Shown piece by piece: positions 1 through 10,500 of a DNA stretch of 64,000 nt (position 1 is the first letter of the stretch; each line of letters opens with the position of its first letter). A program made the translations under genes and the position numbers. Under the pieces are notes generated by a model. The model saw only the letters and a list, made by a program, of their open reading frames with translations. It was not told where the DNA came from and did no database searches. This stretch comes from Gammaproteobacteria bacterium (GTDB taxonomy: Bacteria; Pseudomonadota; Gammaproteobacteria; Thiohalomonadales; Thiohalomonadaceae), in contig QKED01000006.1 of assembly GCA_003252455.1 (NCBI GenBank), positions 27,641 through 91,640 of the forward strand, written 5' to 3'.

Positions 1-512
1 AGCAGCGCCTGGCCATGAGCAGCATCACCGACGAGCTGACCGGTCTGCTCAACCGCCGTGGCTTCATGCAGCGCGCCGCGCAGGCGCAGGAGCTGGGGGC
101 GCGCGGTGTCCCCCACTCGCTGCTGCTGCTCGACCTGGATAACTTCAAGCGCTGTAACGATACCTATGGACACGGTCATGGTGACCAGGTGCTGCAGGCC
201 TTCGCCAAGGCGCTGCTGCGGCGCGCGCGGCGCACCGACGTGATCGCGCGCATCGGTGGGGACGAGTTCGCGGTGATCCTCGCCTCCGATTCCGGTATCG
301 CCCTGCAGAGTTGGTTCAACGACGTGGTGCAGGCGTTTCGCTCACAGCAGTTGGCGATGCCCAACAACACCGGCATGGTCAACCTCTGTGGTTGCAGTGC
401 GGGGGCGGTGGAGTTGGGGATCGGGCAGAGTCTGGATGACCTCTTCCTGCTCGCCGACGCGCGCCTCTATCGCGCCAAGTCGAGCGGCCGAGGTGGCCTC
501 ATCGAGGAGTGA
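1..512 (+). CDS. GGDEF-domain diguanylate cyclase, C-terminal part (5' truncated by window)
   Basis: The reading frame is open from base 3, so the gene begins before the window; the ATG at 15 lies inside the usual start of a GGDEF domain (the D-x-L-T-G-L-x-N-R-R signature follows it) and is unlikely to be the real start. Counting from that Met, the GGDEF active-site motif is at residues 81-85 and an RxxD inhibitory site (R72, D75) sits five residues before it, so both catalysis (2 GTP to c-di-GMP) and product feedback look intact. The conserved metal and substrate segment LDLDNFKRCNDTYGHGHGD is also present. Only the output domain is visible; the sensory part is upstream and unknown. It converges with a minus-strand c-di-GMP gene that ends 3 bases away. 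Confidence 0.9.
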   Translation, partial: QRLAMSSITDELTGLLNRRGFMQRAAQAQELGARGVPHSLLLLDLDNFKRCNDTYGHGHGDQVLQAFAKALLRRARRTDVIARIGGDEFAVILASDSGIALQSWFNDVVQAFRSQQLAMPNNTGMVNLCGCSAGAVELGIGQSLDDLFLLADARLYRAKSSGRGGLIEE

Positions 513-515
513 GCC

Positions 516-3083
516 TCAGCCCACGACCGGGAGCCTGGCCCCGCTCTGCACCAGGGTGACGAAGGCCTCTTGGGGCATCGGTCGGGCGTAGTAGAAGCCC
601 TGATAGCGGCGACAACCGGCGTTGTAGAGGGCGTCACGCTGCGCGGCCAGCTCCACCCCCTCGGCCACGACCTTCATCCCCAGGCTGTGGGCCATGTCGA
701 TGATGGCGCGCCCGAGCGCCAGGTCGCGCTCGCTGATGTGGATGTCACGCACGAAGGCGCGGTCGATCTTCAGTACCTGTAGCCGGAAGCGCTTCAGGTA
801 GCTGAGAGAGGAGTAGCCGGTGCCGAAGTCGTCCAGCGCGAGGCCGACACCGAGGGCGTGCAGTTGGTTGAGCTGGCGCAGGGTGGTGAGGGCGTCGTCG
901 ATGAGTAGGCTCTCGGTCAGCTCCACGAGCAGCAGCTCGGGACGGCAGCCCCCCTGCTCGATGGCCTGTTGTACCTTGCTGGCGAAGTCCTCGGCGTGGA
1001 ACTGGCGCGGCGAGATGTTGAACGAGAGCAGGCGCGGGGTGCCGCCCTCTTGCAGGCGGCGGCTCAGGGCGCACACCTCGCGCATCACCCTGTCGCTCAG
1101 CTCGATGATGAGGCCGGTCTCCTCCGCCAGGGGGATGAAGTCGGCGGGCGGTAGCATACCGAGGGTGGGGTGCTCCCAGCGCAGCAGTACCTCGCCGCCA
1201 TAGAGGGTGCCGTCGGCCTCCACCAGGGGCTGCACGTAGAGTTGGAACTGCCACTCATCGAGCGCGGTGAGCATCGCCACCTCCAGGCTCAGGTGACGCT
1301 GGGTGGTGGCGTTCATCTCCGGGTTGTAGAGCTGATAGGCGTTGCGCCCCAGCTCTTTGGCCCGGTACATGGCGGTGTCGGCGTTCTTCATCAGGGCGCC
1401 GTAGTCGTCGCCATCGTCGGGATAGAGGCTCACGCCGACGCTGGCGGTGATGGCCATCTCCTGCCCCTCGATGGTGAAGGGACGACGCAGCTGCTCGGTG
1501 ATGTGGCGTGCCAGGTGCATCGCCTGATCACTCCCCTCCAGATTGCTGATCACCGCGACGAACTCGTCGCCACCGAGGCGTGCCAGGGTGTCGTCCTCCT
1601 CCAGGCAGAGCTGGATTTGTCGACTGGCGTGCAGCAGCACCTGGTCGCCCATGGCGTGGCCGAGGCTGTCGTTGATGCGTTTGAAGCGGTCGAGGTCGAT
1701 GAACACCACCGCCAGCTTGCCCTTGGCGCGATGGGCGTGGGCCAGCGCCATGTTGAGACGGTCGTTGAACAGGCGGCGGTTGGGTAGGCCGGTGAGCGGG
1801 TCGTAGTAGGCGAGGTGCTTGATCTGCTCCTCGTTCTGCTTGAGTTCGGTGATGTCGCGAAACAGCGCGGCGTAGTGGGTCAGCTCGCCGTTCTCGTCGG
1901 TGATGGTGGTGATGGTGAGCAGCTCGGGGTAGATCTCGCCGTTCTTGCGCCGGTTCCACACCTCACCGTGCCAGTGGCCCTGGTGCAGCAGCGCCTCCCA
2001 CATCTTGCGATAGAAGTTCTGGTCGTGGCGCCCGGAGCTGAGCACCGTGGGGCTCTTGCCGATCACCTCGTCGGCGTCGTAGCCGGTGAGGATGGTGAAG
2101 GCAGGATTGACCGATTCGATGCGCCCGCTGGGGTCGGTGATCATCACCCCTTCGAGGGAGTTGGCGATGACCCGCTCGGCCAGGCGCAGGTTGCGTGCGG
2201 AGATCTTCAGCGCCTTCTCACGGTCCTCCAGGGCACTCTTGAGCTCGTCGATGTAGAGCTGCTCGACGCCGGTGAGGATGTCGCTCAGACCGATGAGGCC
2301 GATGAGGATGCCGTTCGGGTCGAGTACGCCCACGTGGCGTACGCCGCGCTCCTGAAGGAGGACGCGGGTGCGGTAGAGGCTGGTGTCGGAGTTGACGCAG
2401 AGCAGCGGGCGGCTGACGTGGTCGGCGATGCGTGCATGGGTCTGGCGGCGCGCCACCAGGCGGACCACGTCGCGCTCGGTGAGGATGCCGTACTCGCCGC
2501 CGAAGTCGCACACCACGGCGCTGCGGCCCAGCTCGCGCATCTCCACCACCGCCTCGCCGATGGAGCCGTTGGGGTCGGTGAAGAGGGGGGGCTGGCCGAT
2601 CACCGTGTCGATGCTGCGCAGGCGCAGGTAGTACTCCAGCCCCTGGTTCATCACCACGTCGGTCTGAGTGAGGACGCCGAGCGGACGGTGGTGGTCGTCG
2701 GCGACCAGATAGTGGCGCACACGGTCGCGACCAAAGCGCTGTGCCACCTCGTCGAGGCGGTCCTCGGGGCGGACGGTCTTCACCGGGGTACTCATCACCC
2801 GTGCCACCGGCTGGTTGAAGCCATCGGGGTTGGTGAGGTCGATGCGCAGGGCGTCGCGCTCGGTCCAGATGCCCACCACCTGGCCCAGGTCCATCACCAG
2901 GATGGAGCTGCAGACGGAACGGCTCATCATCTCCGCCGCCTCGCTCACCGGGGTCTCGGGTGGGCAGTGGAGGATCTGCGCTTGCATGACATCGGCGACC
3001 GTGGCCGGGGCGAGGTGGCGTGACTGTCCCTCGTCCAGCAGGCGCAATCGAAGCAGGCCGCTTTCGATGTCGGTGATACTCAA
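516..3083 (-). CDS. Four-CBS, PAS, GGDEF and EAL protein (c-di-GMP turnover)
   Basis: 855 aa with no signal peptide or membrane segment, so probably cytoplasmic. Domains in order: four CBS motifs (about 27-80, 92-148, 157-212, 218-275), a short helical linker, PAS (300-413), GGDEF (motif 504-508) and EAL (610-850). The EAL signature reads EVL (631-633); the downstream residues of active phosphodiesterases are present (N689 region, ELTES, DDFGTGYSS, K772, AEGVE). The GGDEF motif is intact, but the RxxD inhibitory site is E495-x-x-D498, so product inhibition is probably lost. CBS pairs bind adenosine nucleotides in other proteins, which suggests an energy or nucleotide input; that is inference. 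The gene lies 65 bases downstream of the nitrilase-like gene on the same strand. Whether the net activity is cyclase or phosphodiesterase cannot be read from sequence. Confidence 0.93.
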   Translation of the reverse strand: MSITDIESGLLRLRLLDEGQSRHLAPATVADVMQAQILHCPPETPVSEAAEMMSRSVCSSILVMDLGQVVGIWTERDALRIDLTNPDGFNQPVARVMSTPVKTVRPEDRLDEVAQRFGRDRVRHYLVADDHHRPLGVLTQTDVVMNQGLEYYLRLRSIDTVIGQPPLFTDPNGSIGEAVVEMRELGRSAVVCDFGGEYGILTERDVVRLVARRQTHARIADHVSRPLLCVNSDTSLYRTRVLLQERGVRHVGVLDPNGILIGLIGLSDILTGVEQLYIDELKSALEDREKALKISARNLRLAERVIANSLEGVMITDPSGRIESVNPAFTILTGYDADEVIGKSPTVLSSGRHDQNFYRKMWEALLHQGHWHGEVWNRRKNGEIYPELLTITTITDENGELTHYAALFRDITELKQNEEQIKHLAYYDPLTGLPNRRLFNDRLNMALAHAHRAKGKLAVVFIDLDRFKRINDSLGHAMGDQVLLHASRQIQLCLEEDDTLARLGGDEFVAVISNLEGSDQAMHLARHITEQLRRPFTIEGQEMAITASVGVSLYPDDGDDYGALMKNADTAMYRAKELGRNAYQLYNPEMNATTQRHLSLEVAMLTALDEWQFQLYVQPLVEADGTLYGGEVLLRWEHPTLGMLPPADFIPLAEETGLIIELSDRVMREVCALSRRLQEGGTPRLLSFNISPRQFHAEDFASKVQQAIEQGGCRPELLLVELTESLLIDDALTTLRQLNQLHALGVGLALDDFGTGYSSLSYLKRFRLQVLKIDRAFVRDIHISERDLALGRAIIDMAHSLGMKVVAEGVELAAQRDALYNAGCRRYQGFYYARPMPQEAFVTLVQSGARLPVVG

Positions 3084-3148
3084 AACACTACTCCAAGTGG
3101 GGTTAAACGCTTAATTTTCGCACGCTTTTGTCCCCTATGACAGTCTGC

Positions 3149-3982
3149 TTACATCAGGCTCTCTTCGACCACCACCCGGGGACGTGCGGTATCCACCACC
3201 GCCACGGCGGCCTCCTGCGCGCCCCAGCCCTCTGCCAGGGCCGCGCCGTCGGCCAGCCCCATCAGCCACCCCCCCTGGTCGGTCGCACACACCACGCCAT
3301 CCTCCTGCAGTCCCGGCAGTGGTGGGGTGTAGAGACCGACCGAACTGGAGCCTGCACTGGCCTGCCAACGGGCCTGGGCCACGTGGCAGCCGCACTCCGA
3401 GGCACGGGCACGGGCGGCGAGGGTGTTGGTGCAGGTCGCCGCTGGCTGCGTCTCGGCGCAGGGGTTGAGCAGCAGCCAGGCCCCGGCCTCGCAGCAGGCG
3501 CGCGCCAGCCCGGGCTGGCGGATATCCTCGCCGACTAGGATCGCCAGACGCCCGAGCTCGGTGTCGATGCATTTGAGACTCTCGCCCGCCTCGAATCCGG
3601 CGCCGTTCTGAGCGGCGTCGAGCAGGAGTTGGTCCTGTATCGCCAGCGCGCCGTTGGGCGCGAAGAGGTGGATGCGGTGGCGGAAACGCCCGCCCTGTAC
3701 CTCCACCGGCAGGCCGGGGGCGACGATGTAACGCAGATGTGCCCGGGCCGCCTCGCGCAGGCGGCTGATGAAGGGGTCGAGAAGTGCCGCCACGGTGGCG
3801 TGCTGGGTGGCGGTGGCGACGCCGGTCATGCCGCCCCAGGCGGGGAAGAGCAGTAGCTGCGCGTCGTGAGAGACCGCGTCCAGCACCGCCTGGTCCACGG
3901 CGTTGAGCCACTCACCCACATCGTGGTGGGGCAGGGGTGGGAGGTGGGCGATGGCCAGCAGGATCGGGTGTGTCGGGTGCAT
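3149..3982 (-). CDS. Carbon-nitrogen hydrolase (nitrilase) fold protein without catalytic triad
   Basis: 277 aa from the ATG at 3982, which has GAGGGA just upstream; an in-frame extension to 4045 lacks such a site. The fold signatures of the nitrilase superfamily are recognisable: a beta-strand ending LLLFP (42-47), a GALAIQDQLLL segment (111-121), and LAILVGEDIRQP (147-157). In active members these carry the Glu (FPE), Lys (Y-R-K) and Cys (C-Y-D-x-R) of the triad. Here they read FPA (A48), QDQ (Q118) and VGED (G151), so all three residues appear lost. The protein is probably a non-catalytic binder or a repurposed enzyme; its ligand is unknown. It is divergent from lolA and may be co-transcribed with the GGDEF-EAL gene downstream. 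The alignment was made by eye, so the exact residue pairing is tentative. Confidence 0.75.
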   Translation of the reverse strand: MHPTHPILLAIAHLPPLPHHDVGEWLNAVDQAVLDAVSHDAQLLLFPAWGGMTGVATATQHATVAALLDPFISRLREAARAHLRYIVAPGLPVEVQGGRFRHRIHLFAPNGALAIQDQLLLDAAQNGAGFEAGESLKCIDTELGRLAILVGEDIRQPGLARACCEAGAWLLLNPCAETQPAATCTNTLAARARASECGCHVAQARWQASAGSSSVGLYTPPLPGLQEDGVVCATDQGGWLMGLADGAALAEGWGAQEAAVAVVDTARPRVVVEESLM

Positions 3983-4145
3983 AAAAGGGTCCCTCGGGGT
4001 GGACGATGAGCGTCTCAGTATCCGGGCTCGGTCGGCGTGGGGCAATCCCCGTGGTGCGTGGAACGCCGCCGCCAGATCCCTGTCTCAGCTGCAAAATATC
4101 CCCCTGGCGGCGCGTGATGCCCCCCGGGCCGGTCGACACAGGGGG

Positions 4146-4151
4146 TATAAT
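4146..4151 (+). promoter_or_regulatory. Probable -10 box of lolA
   Basis: A perfect TATAAT lies 27 bases before the lolA ATG, in the divergent gap after the nitrilase-like gene. No good -35 element is visible 16-18 bases upstream, so the promoter may depend on an activator. The same GGGTATAATCGA context occurs before galU. Confidence 0.5.
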
Positions 4152-4178
4152 CGAACGCTACGACCAAGAGGGCCCTCT

Positions 4179-4808
4179 ATGCACCGCCTCCTTTCACTTC
4201 TGCTGCTGCTCCTCATCGCCCTGCCCGCCAGGGCCGAACCCGGCGTGGGGGAGACGCGGCTCCAGCACTTCCTCGACGGGCTCGATGGGTTGCAAGCCCA
4301 CTTCATCCAGCACCTCATCGACCACGAACGCAAGGTGATCGAGGAGAGCGAAGGGCTCCTGGAGGTCTCGCGCCCGGGCCGCTTCCGCCTCGAATACACC
4401 TCACCCTACCACCAACTCTACATCGCCGATGGTAAAAAGGTGTGGATGTACGAAGAGGAGCTGGCCCAGGCCACGGTGCGTGACCAAGATGCGACCCTGG
4501 CCAACACCCCCGCCGAGCTCTTGAGCAACCCCCGCCCCCTGCGCGAGCAGTTCCGCATCGAGGAGAAGGGCGAGCACGAGGGGCTGGTGTGGATCGAGCT
4601 GCGCCCGCTCGGCAGCGAGGGGGAGGGCGGCTTCGACTACATCCGCCTGGCCATGGAGGGGGCGACCCTGCGCGCCATGGAGATGGTCGACGGCCTCGGT
4701 CAGACCACCCGGCTCTACTTCAAGGAGATGCAGCGCAATCCGCCCCTCATCCCACAGCGCTTTCAGTTCACCCCGCCCGACGGGGTCGACGTGATCGGGC
4801 GCGACTGA
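4179..4808 (+). CDS. lolA: Outer-membrane lipoprotein carrier protein LolA
   Basis: 209 aa. The ATG at 4179 has AAGAGG upstream and opens a clear signal peptide with cleavage after A19 (PARA|EP); the longer upstream frame has no such features. The mature part matches LolA: the N-terminal strand-helix with L-x-x-FxQ-like LQAHFIQ, the G-x-F-R-L-E-Y-x-x-P motif, a D-G-x-x-V-W-x-Y-E-E-E strand, and an L-Q-T-like segment in the second half. LolA shuttles lipoproteins from the LolCDE complex across the periplasm to LolB. It would therefore be needed for the two giant lipoproteins further along in this window. It lies 18 bases before rarA, the common lolA-rarA pairing of gammaproteobacteria. Confidence 0.95.
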   Translation: MHRLLSLLLLLLIALPARAEPGVGETRLQHFLDGLDGLQAHFIQHLIDHERKVIEESEGLLEVSRPGRFRLEYTSPYHQLYIADGKKVWMYEEELAQATVRDQDATLANTPAELLSNPRPLREQFRIEEKGEHEGLVWIELRPLGSEGEGGFDYIRLAMEGATLRAMEMVDGLGQTTRLYFKEMQRNPPLIPQRFQFTPPDGVDVIGRD

Positions 4809-4826
4809 GCCACATCGAGCCCGCCC

Positions 4827-6149
4827 ATGAGTGACTCCCCCCTGCGTCCCCTGGCCGACCGCATGCGCCCGCGCACCCTGCAGGAGTACGTGGGGCAGCG
4901 CCACCTGCTCGCCGAGGGCAAGCCATTGGCGCGTGCCTTCGCCTCTGGCCAGCTCCACTCCATGCTCTTCTGGGGCCCCCCTGGCACGGGCAAGACCACG
5001 CTGGCACGCATGCTCGCTGGCCACGCCAACGCCCATTTCCTGGCTATTTCGGCGGTACTCTCGGGGGTCAAGGAGATCCGTGCGGCGGTGGAGGAGGCGC
5101 GCCAGGTGCGCGATGCGCAGGGGCGTGCCACCCTGCTCTTCGTCGACGAGGTGCACCGCTTCAACAAGTCGCAGCAGGACGCCTTCCTGCCGCACATCGA
5201 GGACGGCACCCTCACCTTTATCGGCGCCACCACGGAAAACCCCTCCTTCGAGCTCAACAACGCGCTGCTCTCGCGCGCGCGCGTCTATCTGCTCAAATCG
5301 CTCGGTGAGGAGGAGGTGCGCCAGGTGCTCGACCAGGCGTTGGCCGACGTAGAGCGCGGCCTGGGGCTGCGCCCCCTGGTCATGGAGCCGGCGCTGCGCG
5401 ACCAACTCGCACGGGCCGCCGATGGTGATGCCCGGCGTGCCCTCAACCTGTTGGAGATCGCCGCCGACCTGGCCGAGCCAGAGGGGGAGAGCGAGCGCAT
5501 TAGTGAGGCGACCCTGCAGGCGGTGCTGAGCGAGGGGACGCGGCGCTTCGACAAGGGGGGCGATGCCTTCTACGACCAGATCTCCGCACTACACAAATCG
5601 GTGCGTGGCTCGGCCCCCGACGCGGCGCTCTACTGGTTCGCACGCATGATCGACGGTGGTGCAGACCCGCTCTACGTGGCGCGTCGCGTGGTGCGCATGG
5701 CGAGTGAGGATATCGGCAATGCCGACCCCCGCGCGCTGCAGCTGGCACTCAACGCCTGGGACGTGCAGGAGCGTCTCGGCTCGCCCGAGGGGGAGTTGGC
5801 CATCGCCCAGGCGATCGCCTACCTCGCCTGCGCGCCCAAGAGCAACGCCGTCTATATGGCCTGGAAGGCGGCCCTGGCCGAGGCCAAGGGGCAGGGCTCG
5901 CTGGAGGTGCCGGTGCACCTGCGCAACGCCCCGACCAAGTTGATGAAGGCGCTGGGCTACGGCCACGACTACCGCTATGCCCACGACGAGCCCGAGGCCT
6001 ACGCGGCGGGCGAGACCTACTTCCCCGAGGCGCTCGGTGAGCGCCGCTACTACCAGCCGGTACCTCGTGGTCTGGAGCTGAAGATCGGTGAAAAGCTCGC
6101 CCATCTGGCCGATCTGGACCGCCGCGCACGGCGTGAACCCAAGGGTTGA
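4827..6149 (+). CDS. rarA: Replication-associated recombination protein RarA (MgsA), AAA+ ATPase
   Basis: 440 aa, the usual family length. Walker A GPPGTGKT is at 50-57, Walker B LLFVDEVH at 103-110, and sensor 1 GATTEN at 133-138. The [13 protein letters not shown] signature is diagnostic of RarA/WRNIP1 proteins within the clamp-loader clade, and the C-terminal half carries the oligomerisation region with D-A-A-L-Y-W-x-A-R-M. RarA acts at stalled replication forks with single-stranded DNA-binding protein. It follows lolA by 18 bases and is probably co-transcribed with it; serS, which follows in many relatives, is not here. Confidence 0.96.
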   Translation: MSDSPLRPLADRMRPRTLQEYVGQRHLLAEGKPLARAFASGQLHSMLFWGPPGTGKTTLARMLAGHANAHFLAISAVLSGVKEIRAAVEEARQVRDAQGRATLLFVDEVHRFNKSQQDAFLPHIEDGTLTFIGATTENPSFELNNALLSRARVYLLKSLGEEEVRQVLDQALADVERGLGLRPLVMEPALRDQLARAADGDARRALNLLEIAADLAEPEGESERISEATLQAVLSEGTRRFDKGGDAFYDQISALHKSVRGSAPDAALYWFARMIDGGADPLYVARRVVRMASEDIGNADPRALQLALNAWDVQERLGSPEGELAIAQAIAYLACAPKSNAVYMAWKAALAEAKGQGSLEVPVHLRNAPTKLMKALGYGHDYRYAHDEPEAYAAGETYFPEALGERRYYQPVPRGLELKIGEKLAHLADLDRRARREPKG

Positions 6150-6371
6150 GGTCGCGGTAGGCCGAGCGTGCCACGGGCTATTCAGCACCGACTCAGGCAC
6201 CTTTTGCTGTAATCGCCCCGGCGCGACCCTATCTCCCACCCTGTGGGGCTGGCCTGCACGCCACGCGTAACGCACATATGGGTTTGCTTTCGGTCCGTAA
6301 TGGCCTCAGTATTGCATACCCCAACTGGCCGGGTCGCCCACCGATCCCCCAATCCAGCACACTGTCGAGCC

Positions 6372-7541
6372 ATGGTAGACGAGCAAAACAGGCCGAGTGT
6401 CCTCGTCGTAGACGACTCACCGGAGAACATCGACATCCTCAAGGCGCTGCTCAGCAGCGAGTACAAGGTGCGCGCCGCGAACCGAGGCCTGCGCGCCTTG
6501 GAGCTGGCCCAGGGCCCCAACCCCCCGGACCTGATCCTGCTCGATGTGACCATGCCCGATCTCAACGGCTATGAGGTGTGCAGTCGGCTCAAGGCGGACC
6601 CCAGGAGCGCCGCCATCCCGGTGATCTTCGTCACCGCGAGGCGCGAGGTGAGCGATGAGGCACGCGGCTTCGAGAGTGGCGCGGTCGATTTTATCTCCAA
6701 GCCGATCCGCCCCCCGGTGGTGCTGGCGCGGGTGCGCACCCACCTGCGCCTGCGTCAGATCCAGACCGAGTTGGAGGCGCAGAAGTCGGCGCTTGAGGAG
6801 GCGGCGCGCCTGCGTGACGACGTGGAGCGCATCACCCGCCACGACCTCAAGGGACCGCTCAACAACATCATCGCCGTGCCACGCTATCTGGTCACCGCCT
6901 ACGACTTCACCCCGGTCGACCGCGAACTGCTACTCGGCGTGGAGCGCTCCGGGCATAAGATGCTCAACCTCATCAACCGCTCCCTCGACCTCTACAAGAT
7001 GGAGACCGGCACCTACACCTTCATCCCCCAGGCCTTCGACCTGGTACCGGTGCTCCTCAGCACCCTGGAGGAGCTGGCCCTCTCGCCCCTGCTCGACAAG
7101 CGGCGCTGGCGTCTGCTGCTCGACGGGGCCCCCTGGCGGGCAGGGATGGAGTTCTGGGTGATGGGCGAGGAGATGCTCTGCTACCCGATGTTCTCCAACC
7201 TGCTGCTGAACGCCTTCGAGGCGAGCCCGCAGGGGGGGGAGGTGGTGTTGGCGCTGCAGAATCAGGGCACGGAGGTGAGCGTCAGTATCACCAATCCAGG
7301 GGCGGTGCCCGAGGCGCTCAAGGCGGTGCTGTTCGATAAATATGTCACCAGCGGCAAGAGCAGTGGCACCGGGCTCGGCGCCTACTCCGCCAAGCTCTGC
7401 GCCGAGACCCAGCGAGGCAGTATCGCCGTGACCACCCCGGGCGGCAGTCACACCTGCATCGAGGTGCGCCTGCCCAAGACCGCGACCATCACCCTGGAGG
7501 AGCTGCAGGCGCAGTTCGCCCCCAGCCCTCGCGAGGCCTAG
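6372..7541 (+). CDS. Receiver domain fused to N-terminal side of a histidine kinase
   Basis: 389 aa. Receiver domain 8-125 with acidic pair D14/D15, phosphoacceptor D58 and K110. A coiled-coil stretch (130-150) leads to a HisKA-like helix with RITRHDLKGPLNNI, phosphoacceptor H157, and then an HATPase domain with N-box NLLLNAFEA and a C-terminal G-rich SSGTGLGAYSAK. The usual D-x-G-x-G box is replaced by SITNPG, so the ATP lid is atypical. The start is uncertain: ATG 6372 directly precedes the receiver domain but has a weak ribosome site, and ATG 6300 in the same frame is possible. It lies 27 bases before the large hybrid kinase and likely exchanges phosphate with it. There is no DNA-binding output domain. 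Confidence 0.85.
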   Translation: MVDEQNRPSVLVVDDSPENIDILKALLSSEYKVRAANRGLRALELAQGPNPPDLILLDVTMPDLNGYEVCSRLKADPRSAAIPVIFVTARREVSDEARGFESGAVDFISKPIRPPVVLARVRTHLRLRQIQTELEAQKSALEEAARLRDDVERITRHDLKGPLNNIIAVPRYLVTAYDFTPVDRELLLGVERSGHKMLNLINRSLDLYKMETGTYTFIPQAFDLVPVLLSTLEELALSPLLDKRRWRLLLDGAPWRAGMEFWVMGEEMLCYPMFSNLLLNAFEASPQGGEVVLALQNQGTEVSVSITNPGAVPEALKAVLFDKYVTSGKSSGTGLGAYSAKLCAETQRGSIAVTTPGGSHTCIEVRLPKTATITLEELQAQFAPSPREA

Positions 7542-7568
7542 GGTGGGCGCAGTGACGGGGCGTCGCTG

Positions 7569-10500
7569 ATGTCCGCTTCATCGCGCTGGGCCTGGCCTGC
7601 GCAGTCCCTTCGGCGCCTGTGGCGGCGGCTGCAGGGGGGGCTCCCGCTGGGGCGCCTGGTGCTGCTCTTTCCCCTCATCGCGCTCCCCGTCGCCGCACTG
7701 GTCGCCACCCTGGTGATGCAGGGCTACCGCGCGAGCATGGAGGCGAAGGGGCAGCGTCGCCTGGCCGAGACCAGCGAGCGCTTCGGTCTGGAGGTGATCC
7801 TCGCCACCACCCACGGGCGTGCCATGGGGGCCGCCGAGCTGCTCGGTCTGGCCGATGTGACGATCAAGCAGAGCGCCCTCGGCCAGCGGGGCGCAGATGA
7901 CCCCGAGAGTCTCCAGGTACTGCGTACCGTGACGGAGCAGTTCGACGCGAATAGCGCGTTGGTGCTCGATCGCCAGGGGCGGGTGACGGCCTACTACGAC
8001 CGCGAGGGGCGCCCGGGCTCGGGGCGCATCCTCGCCTACCGCCCCTACTTCCAGCGTGCCCTGCTCGGTAACGCCAACATCTATGCCGCCGTGGGGGTCT
8101 ACTCCAACCAGCGTGGGCTGTTTCAAGCCGTGCCGATCCATATCGAGAGTCGCCGCGACTCCGAGGTGGTCGGCGTGCTGGTGCTGAAGATGGGCCTGGA
8201 CCTGGTCGACCGCCTGCTCGCCGCACGGGACGCACCGGCCCTGCTCCTGAGCCCCGAGGGGGTGGTCTTCGCGGCTAATGACCCGCAGTGGCTCTTTGCC
8301 ACCACGCCCCAGGCCGACCAGATGCTGCAGGAGGCGATCCAGCGTGAGCGCTACGGCAAGCTGGCGCTGCAGGAGGGGTTTCGTCCGCTCCCCTTCGTGC
8401 CCCTGGCCGATGGCTTCGAGTGGCAAGGTGAGCGCTATGCGGTGAGCGAGGTGCCCATCGAGTGGCACGACAGCCACGGGCCCTGGCGCCTGTTGCTGAG
8501 CGAGCCGCGCAGCCACTGGCTGAGTCGGCCCGACCAGCTCTCCCTCGGTGGTACCACCTTCATCGCCGTGTTCCTCACCCTGAGCAGCCTGTTGGCCCTC
8601 TGGTGGGTGGCCAAAGGGCGCTCGCGGGCACGCGAGCTGGCCGAACAGGTGGAGCAGGGCGCGCGCGAGCTGCGCGCCAACACCTTACGCCTGCGTGAGC
8701 GCGAGGCCTACTTCTACGCCATCTTCGACCACGCCGCCGTGGGCATACTGGCGGTCGACCCGGCGGGTTGGGTGCTCCAGGCCAACACCTCGTTCTGCGT
8801 GCTGCTCGGGCGCCCGCTGGAGGCGATCATCGGTACCCAGGTGAGTCAGCTCTTCGAGTGCCGCGAGGCCGAGACCCAGGCGCTGCTGACGCGCCTGCGC
8901 GCCGCCGGGGAGAGGACCCAGCGCCTGGAGATGGTGCTGCGCCGCACCGGGGGGGCGCCGCACATCACGGATTGTCGTTGGGTACCGGTACGCGGAGAGG
9001 ATGGGGGATTGCAGTCGGTGGTGGTCTCGCTCACCGACATCAGCGAGGAGCGTGCGGTGGCGCAGGCGCTTCGCCAGGCGAAGGAGATGGCCGAGGCGGC
9101 GACCCAGGCCAAGTCGGACTTTCTCGCCAATATGTCGCACGAGATCCGCACGCCGATGAACGCCATCATCGGCATGTCGCATCTGGTGCTGCAGACGCAA
9201 CTGACGCACAAGCAGCGTCACTATCTCGACAAGGTACAGCTCGCTGCCCGCTCCCTGCTCAGCATCATCAACGACATCCTCGATTTCTCCAAGATCGAGG
9301 CGGGCCATCTGAGCATGGAGGCGATCGAGTTCAATCTGGAAGATGTACTCAGCCACTTTGCCAGCCTCATCGGTATGCGTGCCGAGGAGCAGGGGGTGGA
9401 GCTGCTCATCGACCGCGCCCCGGACCTACCCACGGCGCTCATTGGTGACCCGACGCGCCTTGGTCAGGTGCTGATCAACCTCGGCAACAACGCGGTGAAG
9501 TTCACCGCCAAGGGTGAGGTGGTGGTCTCTATCGCCGTCGCCGAGCGTCAGGGGGATAGCCTCTTGCTGCGCTTTGGCGTGCGCGACAGCGGTATCGGCA
9601 TCAGTGAGGAGCAGCAGCAGCGGCTGTTTCGCTCCTTCTCGCAGGCCGACAGCTCGACCAGCCGCAAATACGGGGGGACCGGCCTCGGCCTCGCCATCAG
9701 CAAGCGCCTGGTGGAGCAGATGGGGGGGGCGATCGGCCTGCAGAGTACCCCTGGCGTGGGCAGCCTGTTCCACTTCACCGTACGCCTGAGGGCGCAGGCC
9801 GAACAGCCCGACTACCGGAGCGTGCGCCCCGCCGAGCTCGACGGCCTGCGCGTGCTGGTGGTGGACGATAATCGTGAGGCGCGGGAGATCCTCGAAACGC
9901 TCTGCCGTACCCTCGGCTTCAACCCCACGGGTGTGGCCACGGGTGACGCGGCACTGGCGGCACTTGCGCAGGCAGAGGTCGAGGGCGATCCCTATCGCGT
10001 GGTCTATATGGACTGGATGATGCCGGGGCAGGACGGCATCGAGACGGCACGCGCCCTGGCGCAACAGTCGCTCACCCTTCTGCCGGCGGTGGTGCTGGTC
10101 TCTGCCTACGGCAAGGAGGAGGCGCTGGAGTCGGGGCTCGCCGAGGTGGCCGCCGACCACCTGCTCAAGCCGGTCTGCCCCTCCAGCCTGCTCGATACCA
10201 CCCTCAATGTGCTGGGCTGGCATGTCGCGCAGCACAGACGCAAAGGGGGCTATGAGCAGGAGACGCTGGAGGCGGCAGGGCGCTTGGCCGGGGCGCACCT
10301 CCTGCTCGTCGAGGATAACGAGATCAACCGCGAGCTGGCCACCGAGCTGCTCACCCAGCATGGCATCCTGGTGAGTGTGGCGCATAACGGCAAGGAGGCG
10401 CTGCAGCGCCTGGCGCAGCAGCGTTTCGATGCTGTGCTGATGGATTGCCAGATGCCGGTGATGGATGGTTACGCAGCGACCCGTGAGATACGCCGCCAAC

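Noticed and set aside
1528..1959. Long His/Arg-rich minus-strand frame and other long opposite-frame readings inside the GGDEF-EAL gene
   Set aside because: These are GC-driven shadows of the real frame; their composition is low-complexity and they have no ribosome sites.
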